Assembly: GCA_960531495.1 (NCBI GenBank)
Contig: OY482852.1
Coordinates: 34,694,117-34,758,116, forward strand
Direction: 5' to 3'
Source: Zeus faber
Lineage: Eukaryota > Chordata > Actinopteri > Zeiformes > Zeidae
DNA: 64,000 bases
This document shows positions 49,694 through 61,676 of this stretch, one piece after another. Position 1 is the stretch's first letter, and each line of letters begins with the position of its first letter. Below the pieces are notes generated by a model. It ran no database searches. It worked only from the letters and a program-made list of their open reading frames with translations, and was not told the origin of the DNA. The translations under genes and the position numbers were made by a program.

Positions 49694-49694
<1 letters not shown>
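47477..49694. repeat. Satellite leading into LINE copy 2
   Basis: A/B satellite with A monomers at 47684, 48284, 48492, 48896, 49104 and 49311, two of the gaps holding a B-B or B run. The monomer at 49104 is 207 bp (GCGTTTAGC) and resembles the GTTTGAATC monomer at 43971 rather than the monomer preceding LINE copy 1. From within the monomer at 49311 onward the sequence matches the left flank of LINE copy 1 (ATCGACTG, CACACTATG, GATCCTAAC, CTAATACAGC). The left edge of the segmental duplication therefore falls in roughly 49295-49432. Confidence 0.88.

Positions 49695-49724
<30 letters not shown>
49695..49724 (-). other. LINE copy 2 poly(A) tail
   Basis: Uninterrupted 30-nt T run on the plus strand, the same total length as in copy 1 but without its internal G. 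Equal length in a homopolymer that normally changes quickly supports a recent duplication, or local assembly smoothing. Confidence 0.9.
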
Positions 49725-49730
<6 letters not shown>

Positions 49731-49828
49731 AAAATACAGAATCATCAACAGTAACAATTATGCCAAGAAAACATTTTTAAACACTTGGGAAATACATGTT
49801 TTCCCTTTTTCTCCCATTCTCTATCCTA
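49725..49828 (-). other. LINE copy 2 3' UTR
   Basis: About 104 nt between ORF2 stop and tail, apparently identical to the 3'UTR of copy 1. Confidence 0.7.
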
Positions 49829-52800
49829 TCAGAATGCGAAGGAGAGAGAGTGGCATTCAGTTTCCTGGAGTAGGGTAGTTTGTTGCATGAATTGGCTTAC
49901 AAAAAGGTCTTTGTTTCCTCCATATACCAACGATAGGTGGGCTTTTAGTGAGTTTCCAAAGAGGCTTTGTATGCTTACGTCTCTACCCTCATATAGTGCC
50001 AAGTTCCTTCTTGTCCATGTTGCGCGCCTGGCAAATGCCAGCACAGTGTTTATCAGTAAGTTTTCCGTTGGACTCTTTGTTTTGGGGGGGGGGCCAAACA
50101 TGTAGGCCCAGTCCCATGTAAGCCCTGTTAGTCTCCTAAGGCCACAATGTTCCACCAGTAGGCTCTTGACCCTCTCCCTATAGTTCGTGAGGGCCGTGCA
50201 CCTAAGGAACAGGTGCTCAATGTCTTCTGCTTCTTCCATGCAGACCGCACACTCCCTCTTGTGCAAGTCTTTGTGTATTTGATGCAGGATGATGCCAGTA
50301 AAAATCCTCCTGTGCCTTATCTTGAAATCCAGGTGGAAGATGGCTGATGTGGCAAAAGGGATTTCCATGTTGTTCCATATATTTCTAATTGAATAGCCAG
50401 GAAATATCCTTGACCAGGCCTTTTCTGAAGCTGGAATTGTCACAATCTTTGAAATGAGTAATCTATACCAGTCTCTGGTTTTCACTGATTGGATGGTGGG
50501 GAATTTTCCTCTAAGGCACAGGAGGAAGTTCAGGGCATCATCCTGCACCTTGGGTCCTTTCTCTTTGAGCATGCCTCGCCACTCAGGTAGTAGGCTTTGA
50601 TCAAATTTTTCCCCGAAAGAGACAATCAGTTTTTCCCTGTATTGCACCTTCCATCTGTCTAATTCCCAAAGTACATTCCCTATATCAAAGTTCCCTTTGT
50701 GGTCGGTCACCTGTCCCACTCTTGTTAGGCCTGCTGCCGTCAAGTGACTGCTGACGAGGTTTCTCCCATTATAGGTGAAGCATGGATTCGAGAGGAAAGG
50801 TAACTGCAGCACATGCTCTTCTTTACTGCACTCGGGTCTGAGGTGGGGGAGTATCCTTCCCCATGCCTCCAGCACCTCCTGGTAGAAGCCCGGCAGGCCA
50901 CTGTAGGTTTTTCTGGGGTAGTGGGTACAGAGATTGTATTTGCTCCTCTCCCCAAACTCCGCCAGGTAGCCTGCGAGTGCGTCCTCCCAGGGATACTGCC
51001 TGGTCGAATCCAAGAATTTCCCTATCAATTTAACCCTCAGTGCGTCTCTTTTGGCACCAATGTCAATCAGCCCTAATCCCCCCTCCCGTTTATTAGCAAT
51101 TAACGTCCTGTGGGCGATCATATTTCCCTTACCCTTCCAAAGAAAGGAGGATATCTCACCGTTCAATGAATTTAGTGCCCAATCGGGCAGCTCACAGGTT
51201 CCCAAAGCATGATTAATTTTTGACAGCACTAAGGCATTAGATACTATTACCTTTCCTTTTAGACTAAGCCCCCTCGCCCTCCACAGGTTCAAGGTACACT
51301 GTATTTTAATTATCACACTCTTCCATGTTTTATCTCTTGCTTCACTCTCGTCTTTCCCAATGTACACACCCAAGATTTCTCTGCACCCTGTGGTCTCTTT
51401 AAGGCCCCATTTGTTTATCGTTTTTTGATTCTTACCGCAGAACATTATTGCAGATTTTTCTTTATTGATTCTTGCGCCAGAGGCTTTCTCATAGGCCCCT
51501 AGGTGTTTGAAGACATGGTCTATGCTGTCACCATCCGAGACCATGATATTAATGTCGTCTGCATATTGGACTATTTTGGTTTTGTTGCCATTTGGCGTTA
51601 AGATACCTTTTATATTTTTGTCTTTCAGTATTAGGAGTGCGAGGGGTTCTGCGACCAGGGTGTATAGCAGAGCTGAGAGGGGGCATCCCTGTCTCACAGA
51701 CCTCTCGATCCGAATGTCCCTGGTGAGAAGTCCGTTGCATTTCACCCTGCTACTCGCACTTCGATATAACACCTTGATCCAATCGATGAACTTTGCTCCG
51801 AAGCCGAACTTTTCCATTACGGACCAGAGGAACGGATGCTCAACCCTGTCAAAAGCTTTTTCTAGGTCTACTCCAAGCAGCAGGCCCCTCTGCATAGTCA
51901 TTGTTTTTACTGTATCCCTAATTGTATTGATGGAGTCTGTAATATCTCTGCCTGGGATACTGTAAGTTTGCGTATTGCTGATGATTGAGCCTATTACTGC
52001 TTTAAGTCTATTAGCCAGAATTTTTGCCAGAATCTTATAATCTGAATTGAGTAGGCAAATTGGCCTATAGTTTTTCAGTTGGTTCCGGCATCCTTTATTC
52101 TTAAATACAATTGTGATGATACCTTTTGTGAGGGAGTCCGGAGTTGTCTGGTTTACTCTAATACTAGTGTAAAGTTTTAGCAGCAAGGGGGCCAGCTGGG
52201 CTTTGAAGCACTGGTAGAACTCTGTCGAGATTCCGTCTGGGCCTGGGCTTTTGTTCTTATTTAGTCCATCTATTGCCAGTTCTACTTCCGCTAATGTGAT
52301 TACCGTGTCGCACTCTTCTTTGTCGATGTGATTTATTTCCCTATCAATACATTCCAGTATTTCTTTAGTTTGTTTTGGATTGGAGCTGTTACTAGTAAAG
52401 AGGTTCTCGTAATACCTATGTATTTCGTCCAGTATGTCTTCCTGCTCAACTATTATTTCCCCCTTACTATTTTCAATCGGACCCATTCTGGCTTTGTTTT
52501 GGTTTTTTTTTTCTAGGCCAAGGAAAAAAGCTGTACATTTCTCCCCATCTGTGATATTTTTAAATCTACTTCTAACAGCTGCTCCTATGCATCTTTTCTT
52601 TTCAAAAGAGTGAAGTTTAGCTTCATATTCTTCAAATTTTGCACAACTTCTGTCAGGGTCATGGTCAAGTAATGTAATTTCTTTTGCGAGGAGGTCCCTT
52701 AATGTTCTCTCCTCCATTCCTTCCCGCCATCCTTTCTCTTTACTATAATTTATACAGGCTCTCTTAATTCGTCTTTTTACATCGTCCCATGATTTAATGT

Positions 52801-53623
52801 AGTTTCCTTCTACAGCTAGTTCATCTGTTATATTGCTCAGTAGATTCCTTATCTTTTTTTTGAAGGTTTGGTCCTCAAGGAGACTGGCATTGAAGCACCA
52901 GATGCCCCCACCTCTGGGCCTTCCATCGTCCCCTAATTGCCAATATAAAGATGCGTGATCGCTCCAGCTATTGAACTCATATTTAATTTTGTTAATGTCT
53001 CTGATAATGCTGGAGGAAGCCAGACAGAGATCGATTCTGGACTGTTTGAGGACCCCCTTTACAATCTGCCTTCTCGAGAAGTCCCGCTTCAAAGGGTTTG
53101 AGATTCTCCACATTTCTACTAGGTTATGGTGATTTATCAAATTCATTAGGGTTGTTCGACTGGCGTCACTCTTGAAGGTATTGTTTACTGACACGTCCAT
53201 TTTTGTTAGAGCCACATTAAAGTCTCCAGTTATTATTACATTGTTTCCGTACCATTTCTTTAATTTAATAAAAAACTGCTTTCTATGATTTTCATTGTTT
53301 GGTGCATATATGTTAATTATTCTATATCGTTGTTTATTAAGTGAAAAATCTACAATTAATACTCTGCCTTGATCGTCTTTGTATATCTCTTCAGCACTCA
53401 TGCCTAAAGCAATCTTAGATATGATTGCCACCCCGCATGATCTTGCTGACCCGTGGTTTGAAAATACCTGCTTGTTTCTCTGGTTCGCCACATAGTCGTG
53501 ATGCTCCTGGTCCCACCAAGTTTCTTGCAGGCAGACTACATCCGAGTTCAAAGTTTGCAGTACAGAATCTATTTTCGATTTTGAGCGCAGGCCGTTAGCA
53601 TTTAGAGAAGTGAAGCTAATCAT
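49829..53623 (-). CDS. LINE ORF2: endonuclease-reverse transcriptase, copy 2
   Basis: 1264-aa protein from the ATG at 53623, with the same amino-acid sequence as ORF2 of copy 1. The one base change found in this ORF (50576, equivalent to 34290) is silent. It keeps the endonuclease residues (E34, GDFN, SDH), the YADD reverse-transcriptase motif at 687-690 and the C-terminal CCHC at 1125-1142. Ten-base homopolymers inside the frame (a G run near 50084-50093 and a T run near 52503-52512 on the plus strand) have the same length in both copies, and the frame is intact. Confidence 0.92.
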   Translation of the reverse strand: MISFTSLNANGLRSKSKIDSVLQTLNSDVVCLQETWWDQEHHDYVANQRNKQVFSNHGSARSCGVAIISKIALGMSAEEIYKDDQGRVLIVDFSLNKQRYRIINIYAPNNENHRKQFFIKLKKWYGNNVIITGDFNVALTKMDVSVNNTFKSDASRTTLMNLINHHNLVEMWRISNPLKRDFSRRQIVKGVLKQSRIDLCLASSSIIRDINKIKYEFNSWSDHASLYWQLGDDGRPRGGGIWCFNASLLEDQTFKKKIRNLLSNITDELAVEGNYIKSWDDVKRRIKRACINYSKEKGWREGMEERTLRDLLAKEITLLDHDPDRSCAKFEEYEAKLHSFEKKRCIGAAVRSRFKNITDGEKCTAFFLGLEKKNQNKARMGPIENSKGEIIVEQEDILDEIHRYYENLFTSNSSNPKQTKEILECIDREINHIDKEECDTVITLAEVELAIDGLNKNKSPGPDGISTEFYQCFKAQLAPLLLKLYTSIRVNQTTPDSLTKGIITIVFKNKGCRNQLKNYRPICLLNSDYKILAKILANRLKAVIGSIISNTQTYSIPGRDITDSINTIRDTVKTMTMQRGLLLGVDLEKAFDRVEHPFLWSVMEKFGFGAKFIDWIKVLYRSASSRVKCNGLLTRDIRIERSVRQGCPLSALLYTLVAEPLALLILKDKNIKGILTPNGNKTKIVQYADDINIMVSDGDSIDHVFKHLGAYEKASGARINKEKSAIMFCGKNQKTINKWGLKETTGCREILGVYIGKDESEARDKTWKSVIIKIQCTLNLWRARGLSLKGKVIVSNALVLSKINHALGTCELPDWALNSLNGEISSFLWKGKGNMIAHRTLIANKREGGLGLIDIGAKRDALRVKLIGKFLDSTRQYPWEDALAGYLAEFGERSKYNLCTHYPRKTYSGLPGFYQEVLEAWGRILPHLRPECSKEEHVLQLPFLSNPCFTYNGRNLVSSHLTAAGLTRVGQVTDHKGNFDIGNVLWELDRWKVQYREKLIVSFGEKFDQSLLPEWRGMLKEKGPKVQDDALNFLLCLRGKFPTIQSVKTRDWYRLLISKIVTIPASEKAWSRIFPGYSIRNIWNNMEIPFATSAIFHLDFKIRHRRIFTGIILHQIHKDLHKRECAVCMEEAEDIEHLFLRCTALTNYRERVKSLLVEHCGLRRLTGLTWDWAYMFGPPPKTKSPTENLLINTVLAFARRATWTRRNLALYEGRDVSIQSLFGNSLKAHLSLVYGGNKDLFVSQFMQQTTLLQETECHSLSFAF

Positions 53624-53660
53624 AAGAGTCACACTGAGAAGAGAGTATGATTTTCGACAT

Positions 53661-54929
53661 TTAGTTATTAACTCTGTCTTTGTTTCTCTTGCTTCTCCTT
53701 CTCATCTGCTTTTCACTTAGCCTTTTCCCAATTCTGTTCATATGAGACAAGTCTATCTCGGATTCGGCCTCACTTGCACTTGAGATCAGGTTATCAAGAG
53801 GCAGTCGCTGGAGGGGCTGGGACTGAGATGATGACCTATTCATCATTCCCATCTCAGATGCAGGATCTCTGATTTGCTTCAGCAGCAGCGGGGTAGGAGC
53901 GGGGGTGGGGCCCACTCCCAAGGCTAGCACCTCCCCTCCCACCTCCGCCTTCAGCCTCGCTCCTCGTCTCGCTCCGCTCTCCTCGTCAGAGCCGGGGCTC
54001 AGATCTAGCCTCACCTCGCTTGCTTGGTTCATACTACCCGCCACTGCAGGTTGAGTTTCATCCCTCACATCCGCCTGCCCCGTCTCAGTCTCCATTTTAT
54101 TTTCATCCTCGCTATGCAGTTCGCCTTGCCTATCGGTTGAAGCGGCCGTCGTCACCAGCGGAGCGCCGCCGTCCTCCTCGCTCTTATTGCAGTCACATTC
54201 ATTGAAAGTGTTATGACACAGGTCACATTTCTTGGCACTTTGGCACTCTCTCGCAAAGTGTCCTTGCGATCCACATTTGCGACAGAAGAACTCCGGACAT
54301 TCCCGTAGGATATGTCCAGGCTGTATACAGAGGCGGCAGACCTTTGATTGTCTATCGTGAATGACGCGGAAGTACTCTGGCCCTATGGCAGTGTGAAACT
54401 TTGCAGAGTATGGAAGACTCTGAACTAATTTATTGAATTTTACTCTCATAAACCGTGTACCGTCTGCAATACGGGTTCCTGGCCACGTTCTGCGCTTAAT
54501 CGGTGAGGTGGCCGACACGCCCCAACCATGTAGCTTCCCCAGTATTTCGTCGTCAGTAATATAAGCCGGGAGGTTGAGGAAGGAAACGACCATCTCGTCA
54601 TTCCTCAATTCTCTGGCTATTATTCTTACCTCTCCAATCTTGAATCCCTCCAGCAGGCGATCTTTCCCTCTTTGGTCACTCATTGTAAGTTCGTATCGTC
54701 GATCTCCGGTGGTGCGGCAAGCTAGTAAACCGCCGCAGAGCTCTCGCACGTTCTTCATCAATTCCGTCGTCGTAATACTTTCCTCCCCTTGCAGTTCCAC
54801 ACAGACTGTAAGCTCTTTTCCATAGCTTCTGTCTGCTTCGCCGCCACCTTTTGGTGCGTTTGCTTCTTCATTCAGCCGTACGTGATCCATTTTCCCGGTC
54901 GCAGAGTTTGTTTCAATGTGATCGGTCAT
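53661..54929 (-). CDS. LINE ORF1: RRM-like, CCHC RNA-binding protein, copy 2
   Basis: 422-aa protein from the ATG at 54929, identical to ORF1 of copy 1 except that Trp242 is Phe here (TGG to TTC on the coding strand; plus-strand CC to GA at 54204-54205). The changed residue lies in the third, non-canonical cysteine cluster just after the two CCHC knuckles, both of which are intact. The stop is TAA, 37 nt before the ORF2 ATG. Confidence 0.88.
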   Translation of the reverse strand: MTDHIETNSATGKMDHVRLNEEANAPKGGGEADRSYGKELTVCVELQGEESITTTELMKNVRELCGGLLACRTTGDRRYELTMSDQRGKDRLLEGFKIGEVRIIARELRNDEMVVSFLNLPAYITDDEILGKLHGWGVSATSPIKRRTWPGTRIADGTRFMRVKFNKLVQSLPYSAKFHTAIGPEYFRVIHDRQSKVCRLCIQPGHILRECPEFFCRKCGSQGHFARECQSAKKCDLCHNTFNECDCNKSEEDGGAPLVTTAASTDRQGELHSEDENKMETETGQADVRDETQPAVAGSMNQASEVRLDLSPGSDEESGARRGARLKAEVGGEVLALGVGPTPAPTPLLLKQIRDPASEMGMMNRSSSQSQPLQRLPLDNLISSASEAESEIDLSHMNRIGKRLSEKQMRRRSKRNKDRVNN

Positions 54930-55136
54930 CGCACACCCGAAGAAAAAGGGTGGTTGGGGTGTGTGGGGGGGGGGGACCCCCCACGCACTGAAAACAACCA
55001 CTGCTGGAGGATCAGTCACATAAAAATGAAAAAGATTCCGTAAAGAAGTTCTGGAGTCCGGAAAAAACTCCCTTCCGTGTTCCACCCGCGGTGTTCCACT
55101 TCCTGGTGCTGTCGGATGCCAGTCGCGCATGCGCAC
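54930..55136 (-). promoter_or_regulatory. LINE copy 2 5' UTR / presumed internal promoter
   Basis: GC-rich 5' region, apparently identical to that of copy 1, including the G11-A-C6 tract (54965-54982) and the ATG-TGA minimal upstream frame (55016-55021). Confidence 0.6.
55124..55135 (-). promoter_or_regulatory. NRF-1-like palindrome at LINE 5' end, copy 2
   Basis: Same CGCGCATGCGCA motif as in copy 1, perfect to the NRF-1 consensus, at the extreme 5' end of the element and next to the satellite junction. Confidence 0.5.
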
Positions 55137-56792
55137 TGGTTGACAAACAACACTTTAGCAGCATATACTAGTTCACCATTGTATTTAAACTGTCTGACAC
55201 TGTCATACAGAGTAATGACTGAAGCGTTTAACCAATTCCCCTTTTCGACGTTTAAATCGGCTGAAAATGCGTTTTTTCCCACATGTGCACATAATGATGA
55301 AAATGATCATAACTCGACAAATACATGTTAGATGGGCCTAAAACTGTTTGACAAACAACACTTTAGCAGCATATACTAGTTTACCATTGTATTTAAACTG
55401 TCTGACACTGTCACACAGAGTAATGACTGAAGCGTTTAACCAATTCCCCTTTTCGACGTTTAAATCGGCTGAAAATGCGTTTTTTCCCACATGTGCACAC
55501 AATGATGAAAATGATCATAACTCCAGAAATACATGTTAGATGGGCATAGAAATCTGAGAGAAACACTTAGGAAGCACATAATAGTTCATCATATTAATTA
55601 AATTTCTATGCTGTACTGCAGCATTCTGAATCATTCACCTCTGAAGAGACAATGGTTCGGTGTTTCTCTAATTCAGCTAGACAGCAAACCGTCCAATGTT
55701 CTGAAAATGCTCATACCTCAACAAATACATGTTGTATGGGCCTAAAACTGTTTGACAAACAATGCTTTAGCAGCATATACTAGTTCACCATTGTATTTAA
55801 ACTGTCTGACACTGTCACACAGAGTAATGACTGAAGCGTTTAACCAATTCCCCTTTTCGACGTTTAAATCGGCTGAAAATGCATTTTTTCCCACTTGTGC
55901 ACACAATGATGAAAATATTCATAACTCGACAAATACATTTTACATGGGCCTAAAACTGTTTGACAAACAACACTTTAGCAGCATATACTAGTTCACCATT
56001 GTATTTAAACTGTCTGACACTGTCACACAGAGTAATGACTGAAGCGTTTAACCAATTCCCCTTTTCGACGTTTAAATCGGCTGAAAATGCGTTTTTTTCC
56101 CACATGTGCACACAATGATGAAAATAATCATAACTCGACAAATACATTTTACATGGGCCTAAAACTGTTTGACAAACAACACTTTAGCAGCATATACTAG
56201 TTCACCATTGTATTTAAACTGTCTGACACTGTCACACAGAGTAATAATTAAAGCGTTTAACCAATTCCCCTTTTCGACGTTTAAATCGGCTGAAAATGCA
56301 TTTTTTCCCACATGTGCACACAATGATGAAAATGATCATAACTCTACAAATACATTTTACATGGGCCTAAAACTGTTTGACAAACAACACTTTAGCAGCA
56401 TATACTTGTTCACCATTGTATTTAAACTGTCTGACACTGTCACACAAAGTAATGACTGAAGCGTTTGACCAATTCCCCTTTTCGACGTTTAAATCGGCTG
56501 AAAATGCCTTTTTTCCCACATGTGCACACAATGATGAAAATGATCATAACTCGACAAATACATTTTACATGGGCCTAAAACTGTTTGACAAACAACACTT
56601 TAGCAGCATATACTTGTTCACCATTGTATTTAAACTGTCTGACACTGTCACACAAAGTAATGACTGAAGCGTTTAACCAATTCCCCTTTTCGACGTTTAA
56701 ATCGGCTGAAAATGCGTTTTTTCCCACATGTGCACATAACGATGAAAATGATCATAACTCGACGAATAAATGTTAGATGGGCCTAAAACTGT

Positions 56793-59700
56793 TTGACAAA
56801 CAACACTTTAGCAGCATATACTAGTTCACCATTGTATTTAAACTGTCTTACACTATCACACAGAGTAATGACTGAAGCGTTTAAGCAATTCCCCTTTTCG
56901 ACATTTAAATCGGCTGAAAATGCGTTTTTTCCCACTTGTGCACATAATGATGAAAATGACCATAACTCGACAAATACATGTTAGATGGGCCTAAAACTGT
57001 TTGACAAACAACACTTTAGCAGCATATACTAGATCACCATTGTATTTAAACTGTCTGACACTGTCACACAGAGTAATGACTGAAGCGTTTAACCAATTCC
57101 CCTTTTCGACGTTTAAATCGGCTGAAAATGCGTTTTTTCCCACATGTGCACACAATGATGAAAATGATCATAACTCCACAAATACATGTTAGATGGGCCT
57201 AGAAATCTGTGAGAAACACTTAAGAAGCACATAATAGTTCATCATATTAATTAAATTTCTATGCTGTACTGCAGCATTCTGAATCATTCACCTCTGAAGA
57301 GACAATGGTTCGGTGTTTCTCTAATTCGGCTAGACAGCAAACCGTCCAATGTTCTGAAAATGCTCATACCTCAACAAATAAATGTTGTATGGGCCTAAAA
57401 CTGTTTGACAAACAACGCTTTAGCAGCATATACTAGTTCACCATTGTATTTAAACTGTCTGACACTGTCACACAGAGTAATGACTGAAGCGTTTAACCAA
57501 TTCCCCTTTTCGACGTTTAAATCGGCTGAAAATGCGTTTTTTCCCACATGTGCACATAATGATGAAAATGATCATAACTCGACAAATACATGTTAGATGG
57601 GCCTAAAACTGTTTGACAAACAACACTTTAGCAGCATATACTAGTTCACCATTGCATTTAAACTGTCTGACACTGTCACACAGAGTAATGACTAAAGCGT
57701 TTAACCAATTCCCCTTTTCGACGTTTAAATCGGCTGAAAATGCATTTTTTCCCACATGTGCACACAATGATGAAAATGATCATAACTCCACAAAAACATG
57801 TTAGATGGGCCTAGAAATCTGTGAGAAACACTTAAGAAGCACATAATAGTTCATTATATTAATTAAATTTCTATGCTGTACTGCAGCATTCTGAATCATT
57901 CACCTCTGAAGAGACAATGGTTCGGTGTTTCTCTAATTCAGCTAGACAGCAAACCGTCACAAGTTCTGAAAATGATCATAACTCCAGAAATACATGTTAG
58001 ATGGGCATAGAAATCTGAGAGAAAAACTTAGGAAGCACATAATAGTTCATCATATTAATTAAATTTCAATGCTGTACTGCAGCATTCTGAATCATTCCCC
58101 TCTGAAGAGACAATGGTTCGGTGTTTCTCTAATTCAGCTAGACAGCAAACCGTCCAATGTTCTGAAAATGCTCATACCTCGACAAATACATGTTGTATGG
58201 GCCTAAAACTGTTTGACAAACAACGCTTTAGCAGCATATACTAGTTCACCATTGTATTTAAACTGTCTGACACTGTCACACAAAGTAATGACTGAAGCGT
58301 TTAACCAATTCCCCTTTTCGACGTTTAAATCGGCTGAAAATGCGTTTTTTCCCACATGTGCACATAATGATGAAAATGATCATAACTCGACGAATAAATG
58401 TTAGATGGGCCTAAAACTGTTTGACAAACAACACTTTAGCAGCATATACTAGTTCACCATTGTATTTAAACTGTCTTACACTATCACACAGAGTAATGAC
58501 TGAAGCGTTTAAGCAATTCCCCTTTTCGACATTTAAATCGGCTGAAAATGCGTTTTTTCCCACTTGTGCACATAATGATGAAAATGACCATAACTCGACA
58601 AATACATGTTAGATGGGCCTAAAACTGTTTGACAAACAACACTTTAGCAGCATATACTAGATCACCATTGTATTTAAACTGTCTGACACTGTCACACAGA
58701 GTAATGACTGAAGCGTTTAACCAATTCCCCTTTTCGACGTTTAAATCGGCTGAAAATGCGTTTTTTCCCACATGTGCACACAATGATGAAAATGATCATA
58801 ACTCCACAAATACATGTTAGATGGGCCTAGAAATCTGTGAGAAACACTTAAGAAGCACATAATAGTTCATCATATTAATTAAATTTCTATGCTGTACTGC
58901 AGCATTCTGAATCATTCACCTCTGAAGAGACAATGGTTCGGTGTTTCTCTAATTCGGCTAGACAGCAAACCGTCCAATGTTCTGAAAATGCTCATACCTC
59001 AACAAATAAATGTTGTATGGGCCTAAAACTGTTTGACAAACAACGCTTTAGCAGCATATACTAGTTCACCATTGTATTTAAACTGTCTGACACTGTCACA
59101 CAGAGTAATGACTGAAGCGTTTAACCAATTCCCCTTTTCGACGTTTAAATCGGCTGAAAATGCGTTTTTTCCCACATGTGCACATAATGATGAAAATGAT
59201 CATAACTCGACAAATACATGTTAGATGGGCCTAAAACTGTTTGACAAACAACACTTTAGCAGCATATACTAGTTCACCATTGCATTTAAACTGTCTGACA
59301 CTGTCACACAGAGTAATGACTAAAGCGTTTAACCAATTCCCCTTTTCGACGTTTAAATCGGCTGAAAATGCATTTTTTCCCACATGTGCACACAATGATG
59401 AAAATGATCATAACTCCACAAAAACATGTTAGATGGGCCTAGAAATCTGTGAGAAACACTTAAGAAGCACATAATAGTTCATTATATTAATTAAATTTCT
59501 ATGCTGTACTGCAGCATTCTGAATCATTCACCTCTGAAGAGACAATGGTTCGGTGTTTCTCTAATTCAGCTAGACAGCAAACCGTCACAAGTTCTGAAAA
59601 TGATCATAACTCCAGAAATACATGTTAGATGGGCATAGAAATCTGAGAGAAAAACTTAGGAAGCACATAATAGTTCATCATATTAATTAAATTTCAATGC

Positions 59701-61676
59701 TGTACTGCAGCATTCTGAATCATTCCCCTCTGAAGAGACAATGGTTCGGTGTTTCTCTAATTCAGCTAGACAGCAAACCGTCCAATGTTCTGAAAATGCT
59801 CATACCTCGACAAATACATGTTGTATGGGCCTAAAACTGTTTGACAAACAACGCTTTAGCAGCATATACTAGTTCACCATTGTATTTAAACTGTCTGACA
59901 CTGTCACACAGAGTATTGACTGAAGCGTTTAAGCAATTCTCCTTTTCGAAGTTTAAATCGGCTGAAAATGCGTTTTTTCCCACATGTGCACATAATGATG
60001 AAAATGATCATAACTCGACAAATACATGTTAGATGGGCCTAAAACTGTTTGACAAACAACACTTTAGCAGCATATACTAGTTCACCATTGTATTTAAACT
60101 GTCTTACACTATCACACAGAGTAATGACTGAAGCGTTTAAGCAATTCCCCTTTTCGACATTTAAATCGGCTGAAAATGCGTTTTTTCCCACTTGTGCACA
60201 TAATGATGAAAATGACCATAACTCGACAAATACATGTTAGATGGGCCTAAAACTGTTTGACAAACAACACTTTAGCAGCATATACTAGATCACCATTGTA
60301 TTTAAACTGTCTGACACTGTCACACAGATTAATGACTGAAGCGTTTAACCAATTCCCCTTTTCGACGTTTAAATCGGCTGAAAATGCGTTTTTTCCCACA
60401 TGTGCACACAATGATGAAAATGATCATAACTCCACAAATACATGTTAGATGGGCCTAGAAATCTGTGAGAAACACTTAAGAAGCACATAATAGTTCATCA
60501 TATTAATTAAATTTCTATGCTGTACTGCAGCATTCTGAATCATTCACCTCTGAAGAGACAATGGTTCGGTGTTTCTCTAATTCGGCTAGACAGCAAACCG
60601 TCCAATGTTCTGAAAATGCTCATACCTCAACAAATAAATGTTGTATGGGCCTAAAACTGTTTGACAAACAACGCTTTAGCAGCATATACTAGTTCACCAT
60701 TGTATTTAAACTGTCTGACACTGTCACACAGAGTAATGACTGAAGCGTTTAACCAATTCCCCTTTTCGACGTTTAAATCGGCTGAAAATGCGTTTTTTCC
60801 CACATGTGCACATAATGATGAAAATGATCATAACTCGACAAATACATGTTAGATGGGCCTAAAACTGTTTGACAAACAACACTTTAGCAGCATATACTAG
60901 TTCACCATTGCATTTAAACTGTCTGACACTGTCACACAGAGTAATGACTAAAGCGTTTAACCAATTCCCCTTTTCGACGTTTAAATCGGCTGAAAATGCA
61001 TTTTTTCCCACATGTGCACACAATGATGAAAATGATCATAACTCCACAAAAACATGTTAGATGGGCCTAGAAATCTGTGAGAAACACTTAAGAAGCACAT
61101 AATAGTTCATTATATTAATTAAATTTCTATGCTGTACTGCAGCATTCTGAATCATTCACCTCTGAAGAGACAATGGTTCGGTGTTTCTCTAATTCAGCTA
61201 GACAGCAAACCGTCACAAGTTCTGAAAATGATCATAACTCCAGAAATACATGTTAGATGGGCATAGAAATCTGAGAGAAAAACTTAGGAAGCACATAATA
61301 GTTCATCATATTAATTAAATTTCAATGCTGTACTGCAGCATTCTGAATCATTCCCCTCTGAAGAGACAATGGTTCGGTGTTTCTCTAATTCAGCTAGACA
61401 GCAAACCGTCCAATGTTCTGAAAATGCTCATACCTCGACAAATACATGTTGTATGGGCCTAAAACTGTTTGACAAACAACGCTTTAGCAGCATATACTAG
61501 TTCACCATTGTATTTAAACTGTCTGACACTGTCACACAGAGTAATGACTGAAGCGTTTAAGCAATTCTCCTTTTCGAAGTTTAAATCGGCTGAAAATGCG
61601 TTTTTTCCCACATGTGCACATAATGATGAAAATGATCATAACTCGACAAATACATGTTAGATGGGCCTAAAACTGT
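56793..61676. repeat. 1628-bp HOR, three copies
   Basis: Three direct copies (56793-58420, 58421-60048, 60049-61676) of the A A B A A B B A block also found at 40299-43554. The first ends in the CACACAAAG/AATAAATG monomer; the second and third end in the GCAATTCTCC/TTCGAAG monomer. This is the pattern expected if the last unit was duplicated by unequal exchange after the large duplication. A private change (GAGTATTGAC near 59914) marks the middle copy. Confidence 0.92.

Larger units (their letters stand above)
38851..49694. repeat. Middle satellite array (A-rich)
   Basis: Continuous satellite between the two LINE copies, about 40 A and 13 B monomers. B is much rarer than in the left array (about 3:1 against 1.5:1). 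A monomers start at 38854, 39062, 39466, 39674, 39883, 40091, 40299, 40507, 40911, 41119, 41719, 41927, 42135, 42539, 42747, 43347, 43555, 43763, 43971, 44179, 44386, 44593, 44800, 45204, 45412, 45619, 45827, 46035, 46242, 46646, 46854, 47061, 47269, 47476, 47684, 48284, 48492, 48896, 49104 and 49311. Length variants are 207 bp (several) and 209 bp (39674). No gene is present. Confidence 0.95.
49695..55136 (-). mobile_element. Full-length Tx1-clade LINE, copy 2
   Basis: Same element as at 33409-38850, same orientation and same satellite junctions, with a constant offset of 16286 bp from the poly(T) to beyond the 5' end. By eye I find four base differences: position 33429 (G against T in the tail), 34290 (A against T) and the adjacent pair 37918-37919 (CC against GA). 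Both ORFs are open over full length. Identical junctions plus matching flanking monomer variants mean that it arose by duplication of DNA, not by a second insertion. Confidence 0.93.

Noticed and set aside
49695-55136. Two independent LINE insertions at the same site
   Set aside because: Flanking monomers share the same rare variants on both sides with constant offset, so duplication of one insertion is far simpler.
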